From NCBI GenBank assembly GCA_032358255.1, contig JAULBX010010214.1, forward strand, positions 43,780 to 107,779: a DNA stretch of 64,000 bases, in the 5' to 3' direction. Positions 1-12,300 of this stretch are shown here, piece after piece. A program made the translations under genes and the position numbers. The stretch's first letter is position 1. Each line of letters starts with the position of its first letter. This DNA is from Heterotrichella gracilis. Taxonomy: Eukaryota > Sar > Xanthophyceae > Tribonematales > Xanthonemataceae. The notes beneath the pieces were generated by a model. That model was not told where the DNA came from. It worked only from the letters and a program-made list of their open reading frames with translations, and ran no database searches.

Positions 1-3000
1 TGACCCAGCCACTCCTGCAGGCCCCTATGACCCTTACCTGTTGCACCTGTGCTTGTGCACTGTCAGCATGCCGTACCTTGTGTTGTCATCCCTCCCGCCT
101 GCACCATGCACAGGCATCCCCTCCCCAAAAGCCCCATTCTACCTCCCTCATGCCCCGCATACCCTTCCTCCGCAGCCCCCACATCACCTCCCTGCGCGAG
201 CGCATCTGCGTGGACAACACCCCCATCAGCCAGGCGCATTTTGAGGCGCTGGTGGCGGCGCACCAGGACAGCATACGCGCAGTGAACGAGGAGGTTACGG
301 GCAAGCTGTCGCAGTTTGAGATCATGACCGCGCTGGCATACAGGCACTTTGCGGACCAGCAGGTGCGCACATTATGAGCATCAAGGCATACAGGAACGCT
401 TACATGCGCGCGTGTGTCATGCCTGTCATTAGCGTTCCACGCACGCGGAGGTCTGCAAATGCTTGGGTGTTGTGCCTACCAATGTGTTTTTGAGGGTGTT
501 TTCGCACCCACCTTTGGTGCCCCGCCTTGCAGGTTGATGTGGGAGTGATTGAGTGTGGGTTGGGTGGCAGCCGGGACGCCACAAATGTGTTCACCCCAGA
601 CCAGCTCAAACTGGCCATCGTGACAACCATAGGGCTGGAGCACAAGGAAGCCCTAGGTAAGGGTTGGCGGGGCAGTGGGTGCAGCATGGGCCATCAGGAT
701 GCGGATTCAAGCCGATCAATTTCAATTTAGATCCATAGTAGCAAAAGTGGAATAAAATTGAATTGATTGAAATTTAATGGCAGCTACTTACATCCCCGTA
801 TTGTTGGAAGGCGCTTGTGAAGAACCCCAGGGAGTGGAAATAGCCCACACTTGTGCTCGTGGGATGGCTCTGTACTTGCGGCACCAGTGCCTTGCTGTCC
901 AGTGCGTGTGGGGATGATGAGCGGATCTCCGTGCCGCATGCACACATACACACACCTCTGCGTGCACTACACACCCTCCACCCACCGCATGCGCACCGCC
1001 CCCCAGTCCGCCACCCGCTCTCCCATTTTAAACCACACCTCACCGCAGGTGGGGGCATCGACACCATCGCCCTGGCCAAGGCAGGCATCATGAAATCAGG
1101 CCGGCCCGTGGTGCTGGCCCGCCAATCTGAGGCGGTTGCAGATTTCATGCTGCGCCAAAAGGCGTATGACCTGAGCTGCCCCATCGTGGATGCCACCAGT
1201 GAGGTTGCTGCGCACGCCAAGGGGACGCGGGAGTCGGAGGGGAGGTTGTACGAGCTGTGCAAGCTTGACTTCATTGACAAGGCGCATGGCGGGCTGGAGG
1301 GGCCCCAGGTCACCACGTACGGTAAGGGTTTCTGGCTAGGGTTTTGAAACAGGGGTAGTCCATTGGTTTTTACCCCAGTCTCACCGTCTCCAACCGATGG
1401 CATGTCCCCTGTTTGCAAAGTTATCTCGGTTTCCCCTTGTCCGTAACCCCTCTTCTGCAGTTGTCACGCATTTACTGTACTCCCCCTCCCTCCTGCAGAT
1501 GTGAAGCTTCCCCTGGTGGGCATCCACCAGGTTGAGAACGCGGGGGTGGCTGCCGCAGCGGCACTCCAGCTGCAATCCCGGGGATTTGATCGCATCACCC
1601 AGGAGACAATCGTGGCAGGGCTGGAGGCAACGCGCCTGCCGGGCAGGTTCCAGGTGCGTACGGTGTGGAATAAGGGGCAGCACAATAGGAAACCCTTAGG
1701 GATATCCTTCTTTGTCACGCATTTCTGTCCATATTTCCACCTCCCTCGATCCTGTCTCCTCAACCCCTGACATGTCCCCCCGTCCGTAATTATGGTCTCG
1801 TATCCCAAACAAGCATTCTTCCCATCACCAGTCACCATGGCCTCCCCCTCCCCTCACCTGATCATACCCGTGCCACCCCTGATCATCATACCCGCCACCC
1901 CCCCTACCCCACCAAATGTCAATCCCCTCCTTCCTCCCCTGTTCATGCCAGCATATCCCCTTCTCACTCACAACCGACTCACCCTCACCCACCCCCACCC
2001 ACCCCCACCCCCCACCCCCCGCAGACGCACAAGCTCCACGAGGAGGGGCGGGAGGACCCCCACTGGCTGGTGCTGGACGGGGCCCACACACCCCTCTCCG
2101 CCCAGGCACTGGCCACCACCCTGCGCCGCGCCTTCCCCCACCGCCCCCTGGCCCTCATCATCGCCATGGCCAATGACAAGGACCACAAGGGGGTGGTGGA
2201 GGCGCTGCATGGGGTGGGGCCGCAGGTGGTGGTGTTCACCTCGTGCCCCATCGCTGGCAGCACGCACAGGTGGGGGGTGGGGGGGAAACGGGAGGGTTGC
2301 TGGGGAGGGGGAAAGGACATGGGGACAATTGGCTGTGTTTAGAGTGTGGATTCAAGGGTTTAGGGATTGTGTGTTCCCCCGTTGGCTCCTTGCCCAATAG
2401 TCACTGGTGGGGTTACCCTCGTGCCCCTTTTTGCTGGCAGCACGCACAGGTGGGGTGTGGGGGGTGTTTGGCGGGTAGGGGGCATGTGGGTGGGTGTGGG
2501 GGTGTTTTGTTTTGTTACAAAGGGGTACCGTTATGGTTATGGTATATAAAGTGTGCCCTAGGCAGGATGATTCCACCAGCATTGGCCACACGACATGCAC
2601 GCCTGTCCCGCACAGTCACACACAATGAGCCTCCCACACTCTACGCCCTAAACCCAAAACCCTAAACCCCAAACCCTATATCTGCAGGCAAGCCGCCCCA
2701 GGGGTCATCGCAGCGCACTGGCAAGCGGCAGCCATGTCCAAAACCGGACCCGCATCTAGGGTTCGCACAAGGCAGCTCATCCAGGTACTGCAAACCCTAA
2801 ACTTTGACCCCCAAAACCCTAGCCGCTTGCACCCTGTGTACGCCCTGAAATGCAAACCCTTACACCATGTCCAAAACCCTAGAACCCGTGCACCTTGCTG
2901 GCGGCTGCATGAGACACGGCATGTTCACCACACACATACGCACACCATCACCCCACCACCAGCCGCCTCACCCCCACCACACACACACACCTGCGCAGGC

Positions 3001-3205
3001 CTCCCTGACTGCTGCCCTCGACAAGGCGCGCACCGAGCTCAATGCCAGCGGAGGCGATGGTGTCATCTGTGTGTGCGGGTCGATGTACGCGGTTGCCGAG
3101 GCGCTGCGCTGCATGCCGGAGGTGGCGCGGGGTATTGCGGAGGCCGGGGCGGTGGTGGAGGAGGGGGGCCAGGCGGCGGCGGCGGCGGCGGCGGCGGCAC
3201 AGTGA
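1..3205 (+). CDS. folC: Dihydrofolate / folylpolyglutamate synthase, 5' end missing
   Basis: Mur-ligase family enzyme that joins glutamate to dihydropteroate or folate using ATP. Visible exons are about 176-362, 533-656, 1049-1321, 1499-1653, 2025-2269, 2687-2784 and 2999-3205 (TGA at 3203). Diagnostic stretches are IECGLGGSRDATNV (family form EVGLGGRLDATN), GLEHKEALG, ALAKAGIMKSG, the central-to-C-terminal-domain LDGAHT (usual DGAHN) and IAMANDKD. The N-terminal P-loop exon lies upstream of the window, so the gene is truncated by the edge; bases 1-175 could not be assigned. The C-terminus ends in an alanine run coded by a GGC microsatellite. The exon at 2025-2269 has a partial copy of its 3' end in the following intron. 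The family call is firm; whether the protein is mainly DHFS or FPGS cannot be told from this part. Confidence 0.9.
2416..2460 (+). repeat. Exon echo of the folC exon 2025-2269
   Basis: The last ~40 bases of the exon, including its GTGGGG donor (about 2239-2281), are repeated here inside the next intron. GCTGGCAGCACGCACAGG is identical in both copies. A second possible donor is therefore present 180 bases downstream. Confidence 0.8.
2640..2681 (-). repeat. Interstitial telomere-like repeat (CCCTAAA)
   Basis: Degenerate CCCTAAAC units lie just upstream of the acceptor of the exon at 2687. This is one of many such tracts in the window; they lie mostly in introns. Confidence 0.7.
3173..3200 (+). 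repeat. GGC microsatellite in coding sequence
   Basis: A run of GGC/GCG codons makes a C-terminal alanine tract immediately before the folC stop codon. Confidence 0.8.
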
Positions 3206-4825
3206 AAAGGGGGAAATGTGTCCCGGGGGGTAGGGGGTCTAAGTTCTCAGTCCTACAACGTCAGGGCCTAAAATGTGGTACAGGAACCAAGGGGGATACA
3301 GTGCTTGTGGTGAAGCGGTGCATGTAGGGGTGCAGTGCAGCCATGAGGGGGGGGGGAGGACTGGTGGGTGGGTGGTGGTGTGGGGTTGATAGGCCTACAG
3401 GCTTTGCAAAGGCTGTGATGCGGGGGTTGGGGGTGGGGGAGAGGAGATTTTGCTCGTCCAGGGCCGCATTTTTGGCAGCCTCTGCGCCTTGGCGACTCAG
3501 TGTTTGTAGATTAGGTTGACAAGGGGGGGAAGTGCGCTGGGAACCGGATAGGGTTGACAACAAGGGAGGGGTGACAAGGGCCGGGGGGATACATCAGGCG
3601 ATGGATGAGTTGACAACATGTGGGTTACGTGTCCAACACACATGAACGCTTGGGCAGCGTTTCTGGTGCACTGTGCCACAGTGTGCGCTACCCGGGTAGC
3701 CCTGCATGTTTGGTTGGTGTCATTTCCCCTCCTTCAGAATGGGCACCAAAGGAGAGGCCTGTGCGATGTTCCCTGTGATGCAGCTGTGATCCAAGCAGGC
3801 GGGGTGCGAATTCAATCTTTCAATCAATCTTGATCATCTTGACCATACAAACGTGTCCATTATGGCCCATGACCCTGTCGGACAGGATTTGAAAATTGGT
3901 AAAACAGACAAATAATGCACTTGGTGTGTGCAACGGATGTGGATTCCACAATCTCCGCCCATCATATAATTACTGTTCTGTACACATATAAATACACCAG
4001 CATACCCAGCGGTGGGGTATTGCAACTGCAGTGAACTTCAGAATGCTGAGCATGCGCTTTGTCAACGGGCGAGCGCTAGGTACAAGTCTTCTTTGGCCCC
4101 TGCTCCTGCCGTCACTAAATGGCACTGGAGGCTATATTATGTACACAGCGCAGCAGCGATGCATAGCAGTAAAAGTTAAATTGAATCATTATTGGACATG
4201 ATACCACCGTGTATTATACTGGTATACCTGAAGCGCGTTGCATGTATACGAGCCTCAGTTTCCAAGCAATGTTTCATCACGATGAGTTTGCAATATGCTC
4301 AGTTCTATTCGTGGCTGCATGCCCAACTCCTGGACCAGCCATTGGCAGGCTGTATGCATGTATGGCCAAACATCAGGCTGGACTGGGTCATGCGGCATGG
4401 TGTCAAGACTTGCACGTGGTGAGTTTGCAATTGGCAATGTGTTACTCTAGCAATACTGGCAATATAGAATAGTGAGTCAAGGATTGAGTCAGGGTAACCT
4501 AGCAAGTGGATGGTCACCATTGTTGAACGTAACGTGCATAATCTCTTATAGTAAATTTCGAAGCCATGCACATGAAGGCGCAGTGCGCAACCCTGCAGAG
4601 CACTTCACAGCGCAATACCCAGCAGTGGGCTGCAGCACAGAGCGCCATGCCCCATGCATACCTCATGTACCCACAACCAGGCCTAGTAGGCCTGGTAGTA
4701 CCCTCAATACTGAAATCTCGCGATTGAGTTGAAGCGGGTGCGCAAGCGCTTGTTGTCATTCAAACCCAGTGAGTATGTTGGACGATGCTGCAGGCTGCAT
4801 CCAGTGGAGTTGCCAAAAGACGAGT
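3206..4825. other. Intergenic, convergent 3' ends
   Basis: Lies between the ends of the folC gene (+) and the transacylase gene (-). G-rich low-complexity sequence spans 3340-3600. No credible exon, tRNA or element was seen; the rest should hold both 3' UTRs. Confidence 0.6.
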
Positions 4826-7800
4826 CTATGCCGCCACGTTCTTGAATGCCTCCCACACCTTGGGGTCGATGCGCTTCACCATGGCCTTGATCTGCGCGCC
4901 AGGCCCCAGCTCAAACAGCTGAGTCTTGCCGCCCCCCACCAGCTTCTTGATGGTGGTCTCCCACTGCACGGGCTCCACCAGCTGGCGGGCCAGCATGGGG
5001 CGGATCTCCTCTGCGGTGGCAAAGGGCTCGGCGCTGACGTTGGAGTAGACGGGGATGCGAGGCTCATTGACCTGGACTGTCTCCAGCACCTGCAGACATT
5101 GGTTCCCGCATCAGCTGAATGTTTTGCGCCTTGTATGCATGTGCATACATTTGGCTGCTTATCCGGCTGTAATGCTGGAATGCATGGAATTGATGAAGCA
5201 TTGAGCTCAATACATAACTGCAACTGTACATCGATGTCATTTGTTTACACGTTGCGCTGACATTAAGAGAGCAGATCCTAAATACTTTTGTAATGATTGT
5301 GTTGCTGGTATGCGTAGTTGAGATTTTATCACTTTCTTATTGTTGCTGATTCCAGCAGAAAGCGACGCCAAGCTTGCAGATTGCAAATGCGCACTCATAC
5401 CTTCTTCAGTGCATCCCGGGCTGGGTTCATCAGGCTGGTGTGGAACGCCCCACTGACTGCCACTGGGGCGGCCTTGAGGGCACCCTTCTCCACCGCCAGC
5501 TTCTGCACGGCATCCAGGGCATCCTTGTGGCCCGAGCACACCCTGCCCTGAGGGAACAGGTAGTTGGCGATCTGGCACACGCAGTCGCCGCCCTGCTTTT
5601 GCCTCACCTGCAAGAACAATCAGTCATTCATAGGGTCATCAAGTGCACTTTGAGGAGGCAAAAATAAACAATTAAATATGTACGCAGCCTGTCCTTGAAC
5701 AGGCGCATTGGTTAAGGAGCACGATTAGGAGGGAATGAAGAAACATGGGAAGCTGCTGTACCTTTAAAAGTTTCCACGGCCGCTAAATTGTTAAGAGCAG
5801 TGACGGCTTTAGATTCCTCCATGCGTGGCACAATTACACTCATTACTTATTTACCTGCTTGCAGATGGAGTCGAGGTCGGCATCTGACAGCCCCACAACA
5901 GAGAGCATGCCGTGTGGCTTGCCAGCAGCACCAGCCGCTGACATGCTCTCAGAGCGCACTTTCACGATCTTCAGCCCGTCCTCAAAGCTGATAGCCCCAG
6001 AAAACGCCAGAGCGCAGTACTCACCTAGCACACACAGCGTGAGTCAGAATCAATCCAGGCCAGAAGCAGATTTGCTACTGTTGTGCAGGTTTTTCGAAGG
6101 TATTCAGTGGTTTTTAAGGTAAGGGTTGTAGGGTTGCTAATTTCAAAATTGCAATAAATACGATTATTTCAAACCTTTAAGTACGAACAACAAATTGTGC
6201 TGGTGGATCCCTTTTGCACTCACCCAGCGACAGCCCAGCGACAGCACTGCAGTTCTCCACTGCCAGTGGGTCGTCCTGGCGCAACCGCTCCACGGCAGCA
6301 AGCCCAGCAACGTACAGGGCAGGCTGTGAGTACACAGTGGCATCCAGCTTGCTCTTGGGCCCATCCATGCACAGATGCAGCAGGTCGTACCCCAGGATGT
6401 CCTTTGCCTGCGCCAGCATGGCCTTCACAGCTGGGATGTCCTTCGACTCCTGCAGGCACAGGTTCAATACCTCGCGTCAGTCACTGCAGCTCCTAAAAAG
6501 GGAGGGAAAATACAACCGGCGCCAAGGGCATGCATTCACTGCGGCATAGCAACATGCCAGAGCCCTGGTATTGCATTGTAAACCATGTTCCCTTGAAACC
6601 CTGCGTTAACACCAACCTTGAGCATCCCCACTGCCTGAGAGCCCTGGCCAGGGAACAGGAATGCAATGGGGCTGCTGGCGGTCAGCGCCCCTGTGACCCC
6701 CCCTCCCTCTGCGCGCTTCTTGCGCCTGTCCTCCTTCATCTTCTTCTTCAAATCCGCCTCCTTCTGGCGCTTCACGGCCTCTGCAGTGCACCAGGTTGTA
6801 CGCGTTAGGCAAGTACGTAAATGAATACATAAGAAACAAATATATATTTGCAGCCTCTGCAAAGCACAAGGTTAGACACCCTCAACTGTGTAGGGTTTAG
6901 GGTTGAGGGTTTAGCAGGTACATGGTAAAACACTTGGACAGGTTTCCCCCTGACTCAGCGTTGCAGTTTCCCTTCCTTTCTTTCTCTACGCAGCAAATCC
7001 ACGTGGCTGACTCTGCACAAGCGGTGCCACACAGCGCAGCAACCACTTGCCTGGGTATGGGTGGACGTAGTCCGCCTTCCACTTCTTGATGGCATCCAGG
7101 CCATAGTCATACAGGGCCCACCAGTCACCAATGTCTGGATGGGGCACCCGGACCTTGGGCACGTCCCTGTACTTCTCCTCCAGGAAGGTGATCTTGCTCC
7201 TGATGATGGGGTCGTCCACTGCCACCTCCACTGGGATCTTCTTGCCTGGGTTGAGGTAGGGGTCCCAATCCTCGGACTGGATGGATGGATCAGCACCACG
7301 ACTCTACAAGTACAGCAAGGAACTGTCAGGGGTTGCCTTGGAGGCTCCTGTGTATGGCCCCAACCCAAACAAACCCTTTCACTGCAGGATCAGGACCACC
7401 CACATAACGCCCCCCACTGGTCACTGGCAACACATGCATTTGAGCGGTTTAAACTCAGGAACCCTACTTGCAGCTCATATGAGAGTTTGAAGCATTTGAC
7501 AGCAGCAAAGTTGCGGTGCGGGTGCCGGTTTGTGCGGTGCGGGTTCGCATGTGTGCTGATTCCGCAGACATTCCGCTTGTTTCCGCCTCACCAGCAGGTA
7601 CTCGTAGATCTCGATGTACCCGTCATAGTGAGCGAGATACGCAGCCCTGTGCAGAACAGTGAATCCCTTGTCGTCCCTCTGGTTTATCTCAGCTCCGTTG
7701 TTGAGCAGGTGGTGAATCTGCAAGCAGCATTGTGTAGCGTCACATCTGGGCCCCAACCAGTGAACCGTTGCCGATTGCAATGCGCCATAAACTTCTCAAT

Positions 7801-8005
7801 AACGCACCATATCCAGCTGCTTGTAGGTGGTGGCGAAGTGGAGGGGCCCTCCAGCGCCGTTGTCCTGCGTGATGTAGTATGGGTCCACTTCCATGACGTG
7901 CGCGAGGTGTTCCGGGTCGCCCTGCCTCACTGAGGTGTAGAAGACGATGGGCGGGTACTTGGGCTGGGGCGGGTACCGCCCCGTGCCTGTCATGTCGCGC
8001 GGCAT
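4826..8005 (-). CDS. Ankyrin repeat - malonyl-CoA:ACP transacylase fusion
   Basis: Eight exons: 8005-7808, 7717-7592, 7303-7051, 6780-6617, 6449-6224, 6024-5855, 5607-5401 and 5089-4826 (TAG). They total 1608 nt (535 residues) in frame. The start ATG at 8005 sits in GCCAAGATGCC. Residues ~20-110 are ankyrin repeats (DNGAGGPLHFATTY, DDKGFTVLHRAAYL), followed by a conserved-looking block (DWWALYDYGLDAIKKW) and a Lys/Arg/Glu-rich linker. The FabD domain follows: FLFPGQGSQAVGM, the nucleophile elbow GLSLGEYCALAF across an intron, the histidine motif SGAFHTSLM, and the C-terminal ELGPG. FabD moves malonyl from CoA to acyl carrier protein in type II fatty acid synthesis, normally in the plastid, yet no transit peptide is seen before the ankyrin part. 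The junction uses a GC-AG intron (7050-6781). The alternative is two genes, with ankyrin reading on to a stop at 6986 and the transacylase start unseen. Domains are firm; the fusion is likely but unproven. Confidence 0.8.
6781..7050 (-). other. GC-AG intron joining ankyrin and transacylase parts
   Basis: The donor reads CAG|GCAAGT, the classic GC-donor context, and the acceptor is CTGCAG. Splicing keeps frame from YVHPYP into the Lys-rich linker. A TTTAGGG-like tract lies inside, near 6890-6915. Confidence 0.65.
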
Positions 8006-9337
8006 CTTGGCGAGATTTGCTGTGCACCTTCAGACGACGCGGGGTGGTGGTAGAACTGGCATTGCAAAGGCTGGTTTGCCTGTTATTGTTCGTGAGAGGT
8101 GATGGGCATTGCCTGAGCGCCCAAATTTGGCCTCGAAAAACCCCTAACAGAACCCTAAAAGGGGGGCCAAAAAATCACCAGAGTGCCGGAGCAGAATCGC
8201 CCACATGGTCACGCTGAAAAGGCTGCTCGCCACGATGGGTGGGCGTGGCACATCCCCTCACATAAGCTGCGTGAAACAAGGAAGCAGAGTAACGTTGTAT
8301 ATTGCGATTGATGCATCTAGGAGACTCCATTTGTGAGGTTGTCAACTCAGTGAGCTGTTCTTGCTGTATGGGCCAGCGTTGAACGCCGTCCAAGGTTGTC
8401 TGCAAGCTGTGAAAGCAACGTGGGTTTGAACTTCACGACTTCAAGGAAGGTTGCAAGCAGAGCGTACCCACTGACAAGACACAGGCCAGATAGTCGCAGA
8501 GCGGGCCACCACGTTGTAGCCCAAACTTGTGGCATACAAAGGGTTTCACAGGCAATATCGATTTTCGCTGTTTCCTTGACCACCAGGCAACCACTTAGAC
8601 ACCCAGGCCTCTTGTCTATACAGTACTTCTGGGCCTTACAATGACTGATGCTGTCATTTAGCTAAATGGCAGTCCTATAGGACTGCCCCTTGGAGTTGTC
8701 ACACCGCTAGCGCCTGTCCTAGGCCTTGAACAATACAAGGTGAGGGAGTGTAAATAATATTGTGGTTTCCAATACCCCCTCTGCAAGCTGCGCCAGTAAA
8801 CCCCATGCATGAAGCTACCCTCCATGGTGGACCAAGCTAGGGGTTAATCATGACCTGAAAGCATCAGAACATGCCCCACTCCATGGAGGGGGGTCCACAG
8901 CGCACCATGGGAGGCCTTGGGGGCGCACAGCGCATCATGGGAGGTCTTGGAAAACCCTGGCAGGCTTGCGAGGTTGTGTCCAATCCGAGATCCACCTGCT
9001 AGTAGCTGACACATGGTGAATCAGCTTGTCACTTGTACGTTCCCATGATGCCAGGCTAGGCGCTGGTGAATGCTTCTTCCAGAGAGCAGGCTTCAGCTCA
9101 CGCGTGGAGTACAATCCTGTGTCACAAGGACAGAGCGATTGGTGTCTTGTGAAGGCATCAGCCAGGGGCCGTCAGCTCGGCATGTGTGAAGACAGTGCTT
9201 CTGATCAGATGCACCACTGAAGCAGCTGTGGGCAGATTATGAATAATCATGAGGTGCCTGTGAGGGGAAACATAATCCACATGCCTCAGAAGCCAAGTAT
9301 TTCCAGTGCCAAGGCCATGCCTGCCCACCATCGCCCC
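8006..9337. other. Divergent promoter region
   Basis: Lies between the starts of the ankyrin-transacylase gene (-) and the carboxypeptidase gene (+), so it should hold both promoters. A two-copy direct repeat (CACAGCGCACCATGGGAGG and a near copy) is at about 8896-8950. No coding exon or RNA gene was seen. Confidence 0.55.
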
Positions 9338-12300
9338 ATGCGCATCTTTTTCTCCAGCCTCTTGATACCTCTCGCAGCTGCTGTCCGCTCGCAATTCCCA
9401 ATCGCCCCAGCGCCAGCTGGCACACAAGCCCTAGAAGGGCCTCTCCATAACGCATGGGGTTATCCACAATGGCCAGAATACAACGCAGATGTTCTGCCCC
9501 AGCCAGCCCCATCACTGCAGCACATCCCTGCGCTCAGTCAGGACAAATTAGCCAATGGATCCACACCAGCACCAGCACCGGAGCCAACAGGGGAGGAACA
9601 ATCATTTAACGGGGAAGGGACAATCAATATACCCAATTTGGCTGGTGGGGTGACATACGGTGCTGGACCAGCACCTGCAGCAGGCCCCAGCATCCCAGCA
9701 GATGGTGTGCAGCCGCCCAACGTGACTTACTCAGGTAGGATCATAGTGGATTGCGCAATGCCATTTTTTCCGATAACTCCTCGTATTAAATTAATGCGCC
9801 TGTTAAAGCCTTTGATTGGGTCCCTCACGCAACCTTTACGCTTTGCCTATGGTGTCAACTTATTTGGCTTGTTTCTGTGGTGTGTGTGTAATGTGAATTC
9901 ATGGGTGCAGGCTACGTTGAGGTTGCCTCTCGGCCGGGCTCCCAGCTGTTTTACGTGTACTATGAGGCCAGCGAGGTTCAGCCCAACGATGACAAACCCA
10001 TCATCATGTGGGTCTCGGTACGTAGCTAAGTCCAAAGCCACCTGTTAGTGGCAGCTGGTATCACGGATGTATACTGCACATCCCATTCCTATTAGGGACA
10101 ATGTATCGTCTTCATTTATCTGTTTCATTGTGTCCCGCATGTGTGGCTCACCATGATATGATATGTAGTGAAGTGGGTTCTTGCTGAAGATTTTTCCTTG
10201 CAAAGCCAATCAGTACAGTACAGATGTTGAAGGTCACGACATACCATGCGTGACTGCAGGGTGGTCCAGGATGCGCCGCCATGTTCAGCAGCTTGTACAT
10301 GCTGGGTCCTCAGTGGGTGGCGCCTGATGGGCAGACGCTCATGGGCAACCCTGGCACATGGGCGGGCACAATGGGGCTGCTCATGTTTGACCAGCCGGTT
10401 GGGACGGGGTACAGCATACCAGGTGCGTGCGTGTATGCATGCTCACATGATATATTATAACTGAGACCAGCACCAACCAATACCTGGCTAGCCGTGCTTA
10501 CTTTGGATGGCATTCAATGTTCTCACGTATTCCTACTGTAAGGATTCCTCAGCCATCCCCTCCTCTCTTCCTTCCGCTGTTTCCAGCGCAACTGGTAGTG
10601 CTCAAGAATTGGCCGCAAAAAGCTTCCCCGGGGAGTTTACCTATACATATTTCCACCTTGGCAGGTTCCTTTGGCATCCCCACCACCGAGGCTGAGTCCA
10701 CCATCGACCACTACCTGGCCATGCTGGCTGTGTTTGACCTCCACCCGCAGCTGCAGCAGCGGCCGCTGGTGATTGCCGGGGAGAGCTACGCAGGGAAGTA
10801 CATCCCGCAGCTAGGTAGGGGTTTTGGGGTTTGGGGATACAATTCAGGACGCAGGGTTTAGGGTTTAGGGTTTTTCTCCACCGGCAGCTGCAGCAGCGGC
10901 CGCTGGTGATTGCCGGGGAGAGTTACGCAGGGAAGTACATCTCGCAGCTAGGTAGGGATTTTGGGATTTGGGGATACAATTCAGTGCTCGGAATGGGCTC
11001 AGGGTTTAGGGTTACAGGTTTACCTACACGCGCAGCTGCGGCAGCGGCCACTGGTGATATTATCCGATTAGAAATTTAGCGGGGAGAGCTACGCAGGGAG
11101 GTACATCCCGCAGCTAGGTAAGGCATGCAGGGATGTACTGCACCACCAAGTTCAACACGCTTACGTTGCACAAAGTTAGATGGTGTAAAGTATAGAACAG
11201 ATGTCACCACTTTCTAATTCAAGCAGAGTTAAGTAATGGATATACATATTCACTTGTGGCGCAATACAACCATTCCTCCATACATCTGCATGCTTTTACC
11301 GAAAACACCTTCAAACCATATACAACTGCTTTACCCTGATGAAGGGTCCAGCCTAATGAAAGTTTGAAAGCAGCCCTTGGCACGGTGATCTGCAGGTCAC
11401 CTCGTCCTGGAGCTGATGCTCGCCAACAACCCCTCCTCGCCCCTGGCCACCAGCTTGGCAAACTCCACAGCCGCGCCCTACCCCTCCTTTTCACCGTCAC
11501 CCCCCCCCACCTCCTGGTCTCCCCTCCAACAACCGCTTCCCGGCATTTACGTGTCTGGGATAAAGGCAACACCTCCGCCCCAGCCACCGCAGCAGACAAG
11601 GGGTGCTGTGGTGAACCCCATAGGCAGTCCCACCAGGCGCATCAACAGTACCAGCGGTGTTGATCCGGGAGGGTCGTTGGGCATTGGGTGGGCGCAAGGC
11701 AGGTTGAGTGGGGCCAATGGCGCAACATCGCAGGTATGCACATCAGCGTGGGTAGTCACATGATGTGGTACGCCAATACAACTTCATGAAGCATTATTGC
11801 TGCTTCGTGTATCACCCATTTATTCAATCCTGGCTCTGGTGGATGGGCTGCCTTAGCAAGCTCACATTCATTGATCACAACCACCCATCAGGGCCTGCTT
11901 GAACCACTGAAGGAATGAAAGGACATTTTATACACAGTGTCTACCATGACGACCAGGAATGTAAAGGTGTTGACGGGTCCACACAGAGCTAAGATTCTTG
12001 TGCTGACAGGTGTTCTCTCCCACCCCTGCGGGCACATCTGCTCTGCAGCACCTCACCTGGCAACTGGATCTGCCCAGCTGGGCCCCTCCCCTCCTGCGCC
12101 CACCAAATTTTCAATTGGCGGGGCTCATCATTGGCAGCAGCTATGTCGATCCCTACACCCAGGTAAGTTTAGGGCTGAAGCTAGGGTTTTTGGTAAGGGT
12201 TCAGGGCTTGGGGTATAACTTGGACCTGGGTAGAGAATTACGGTTGGAGTTGGGATTTGCAGGGTAGGGTTTACGGCGATAATTCTTGTGTTGTATTGTA

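Noticed and set aside
1792-2400. Open frame of 202 codons across a folC intron
   Set aside because: Reads through a pyrimidine-rich intron (CCCACCCC repeats) and out of frame with the folate synthase exon.
7061-7933. Plus-strand open frame of 290 codons
   Set aside because: It overlaps, in antisense, three ankyrin exons with clear family motifs and runs across their introns without any domain of its own.
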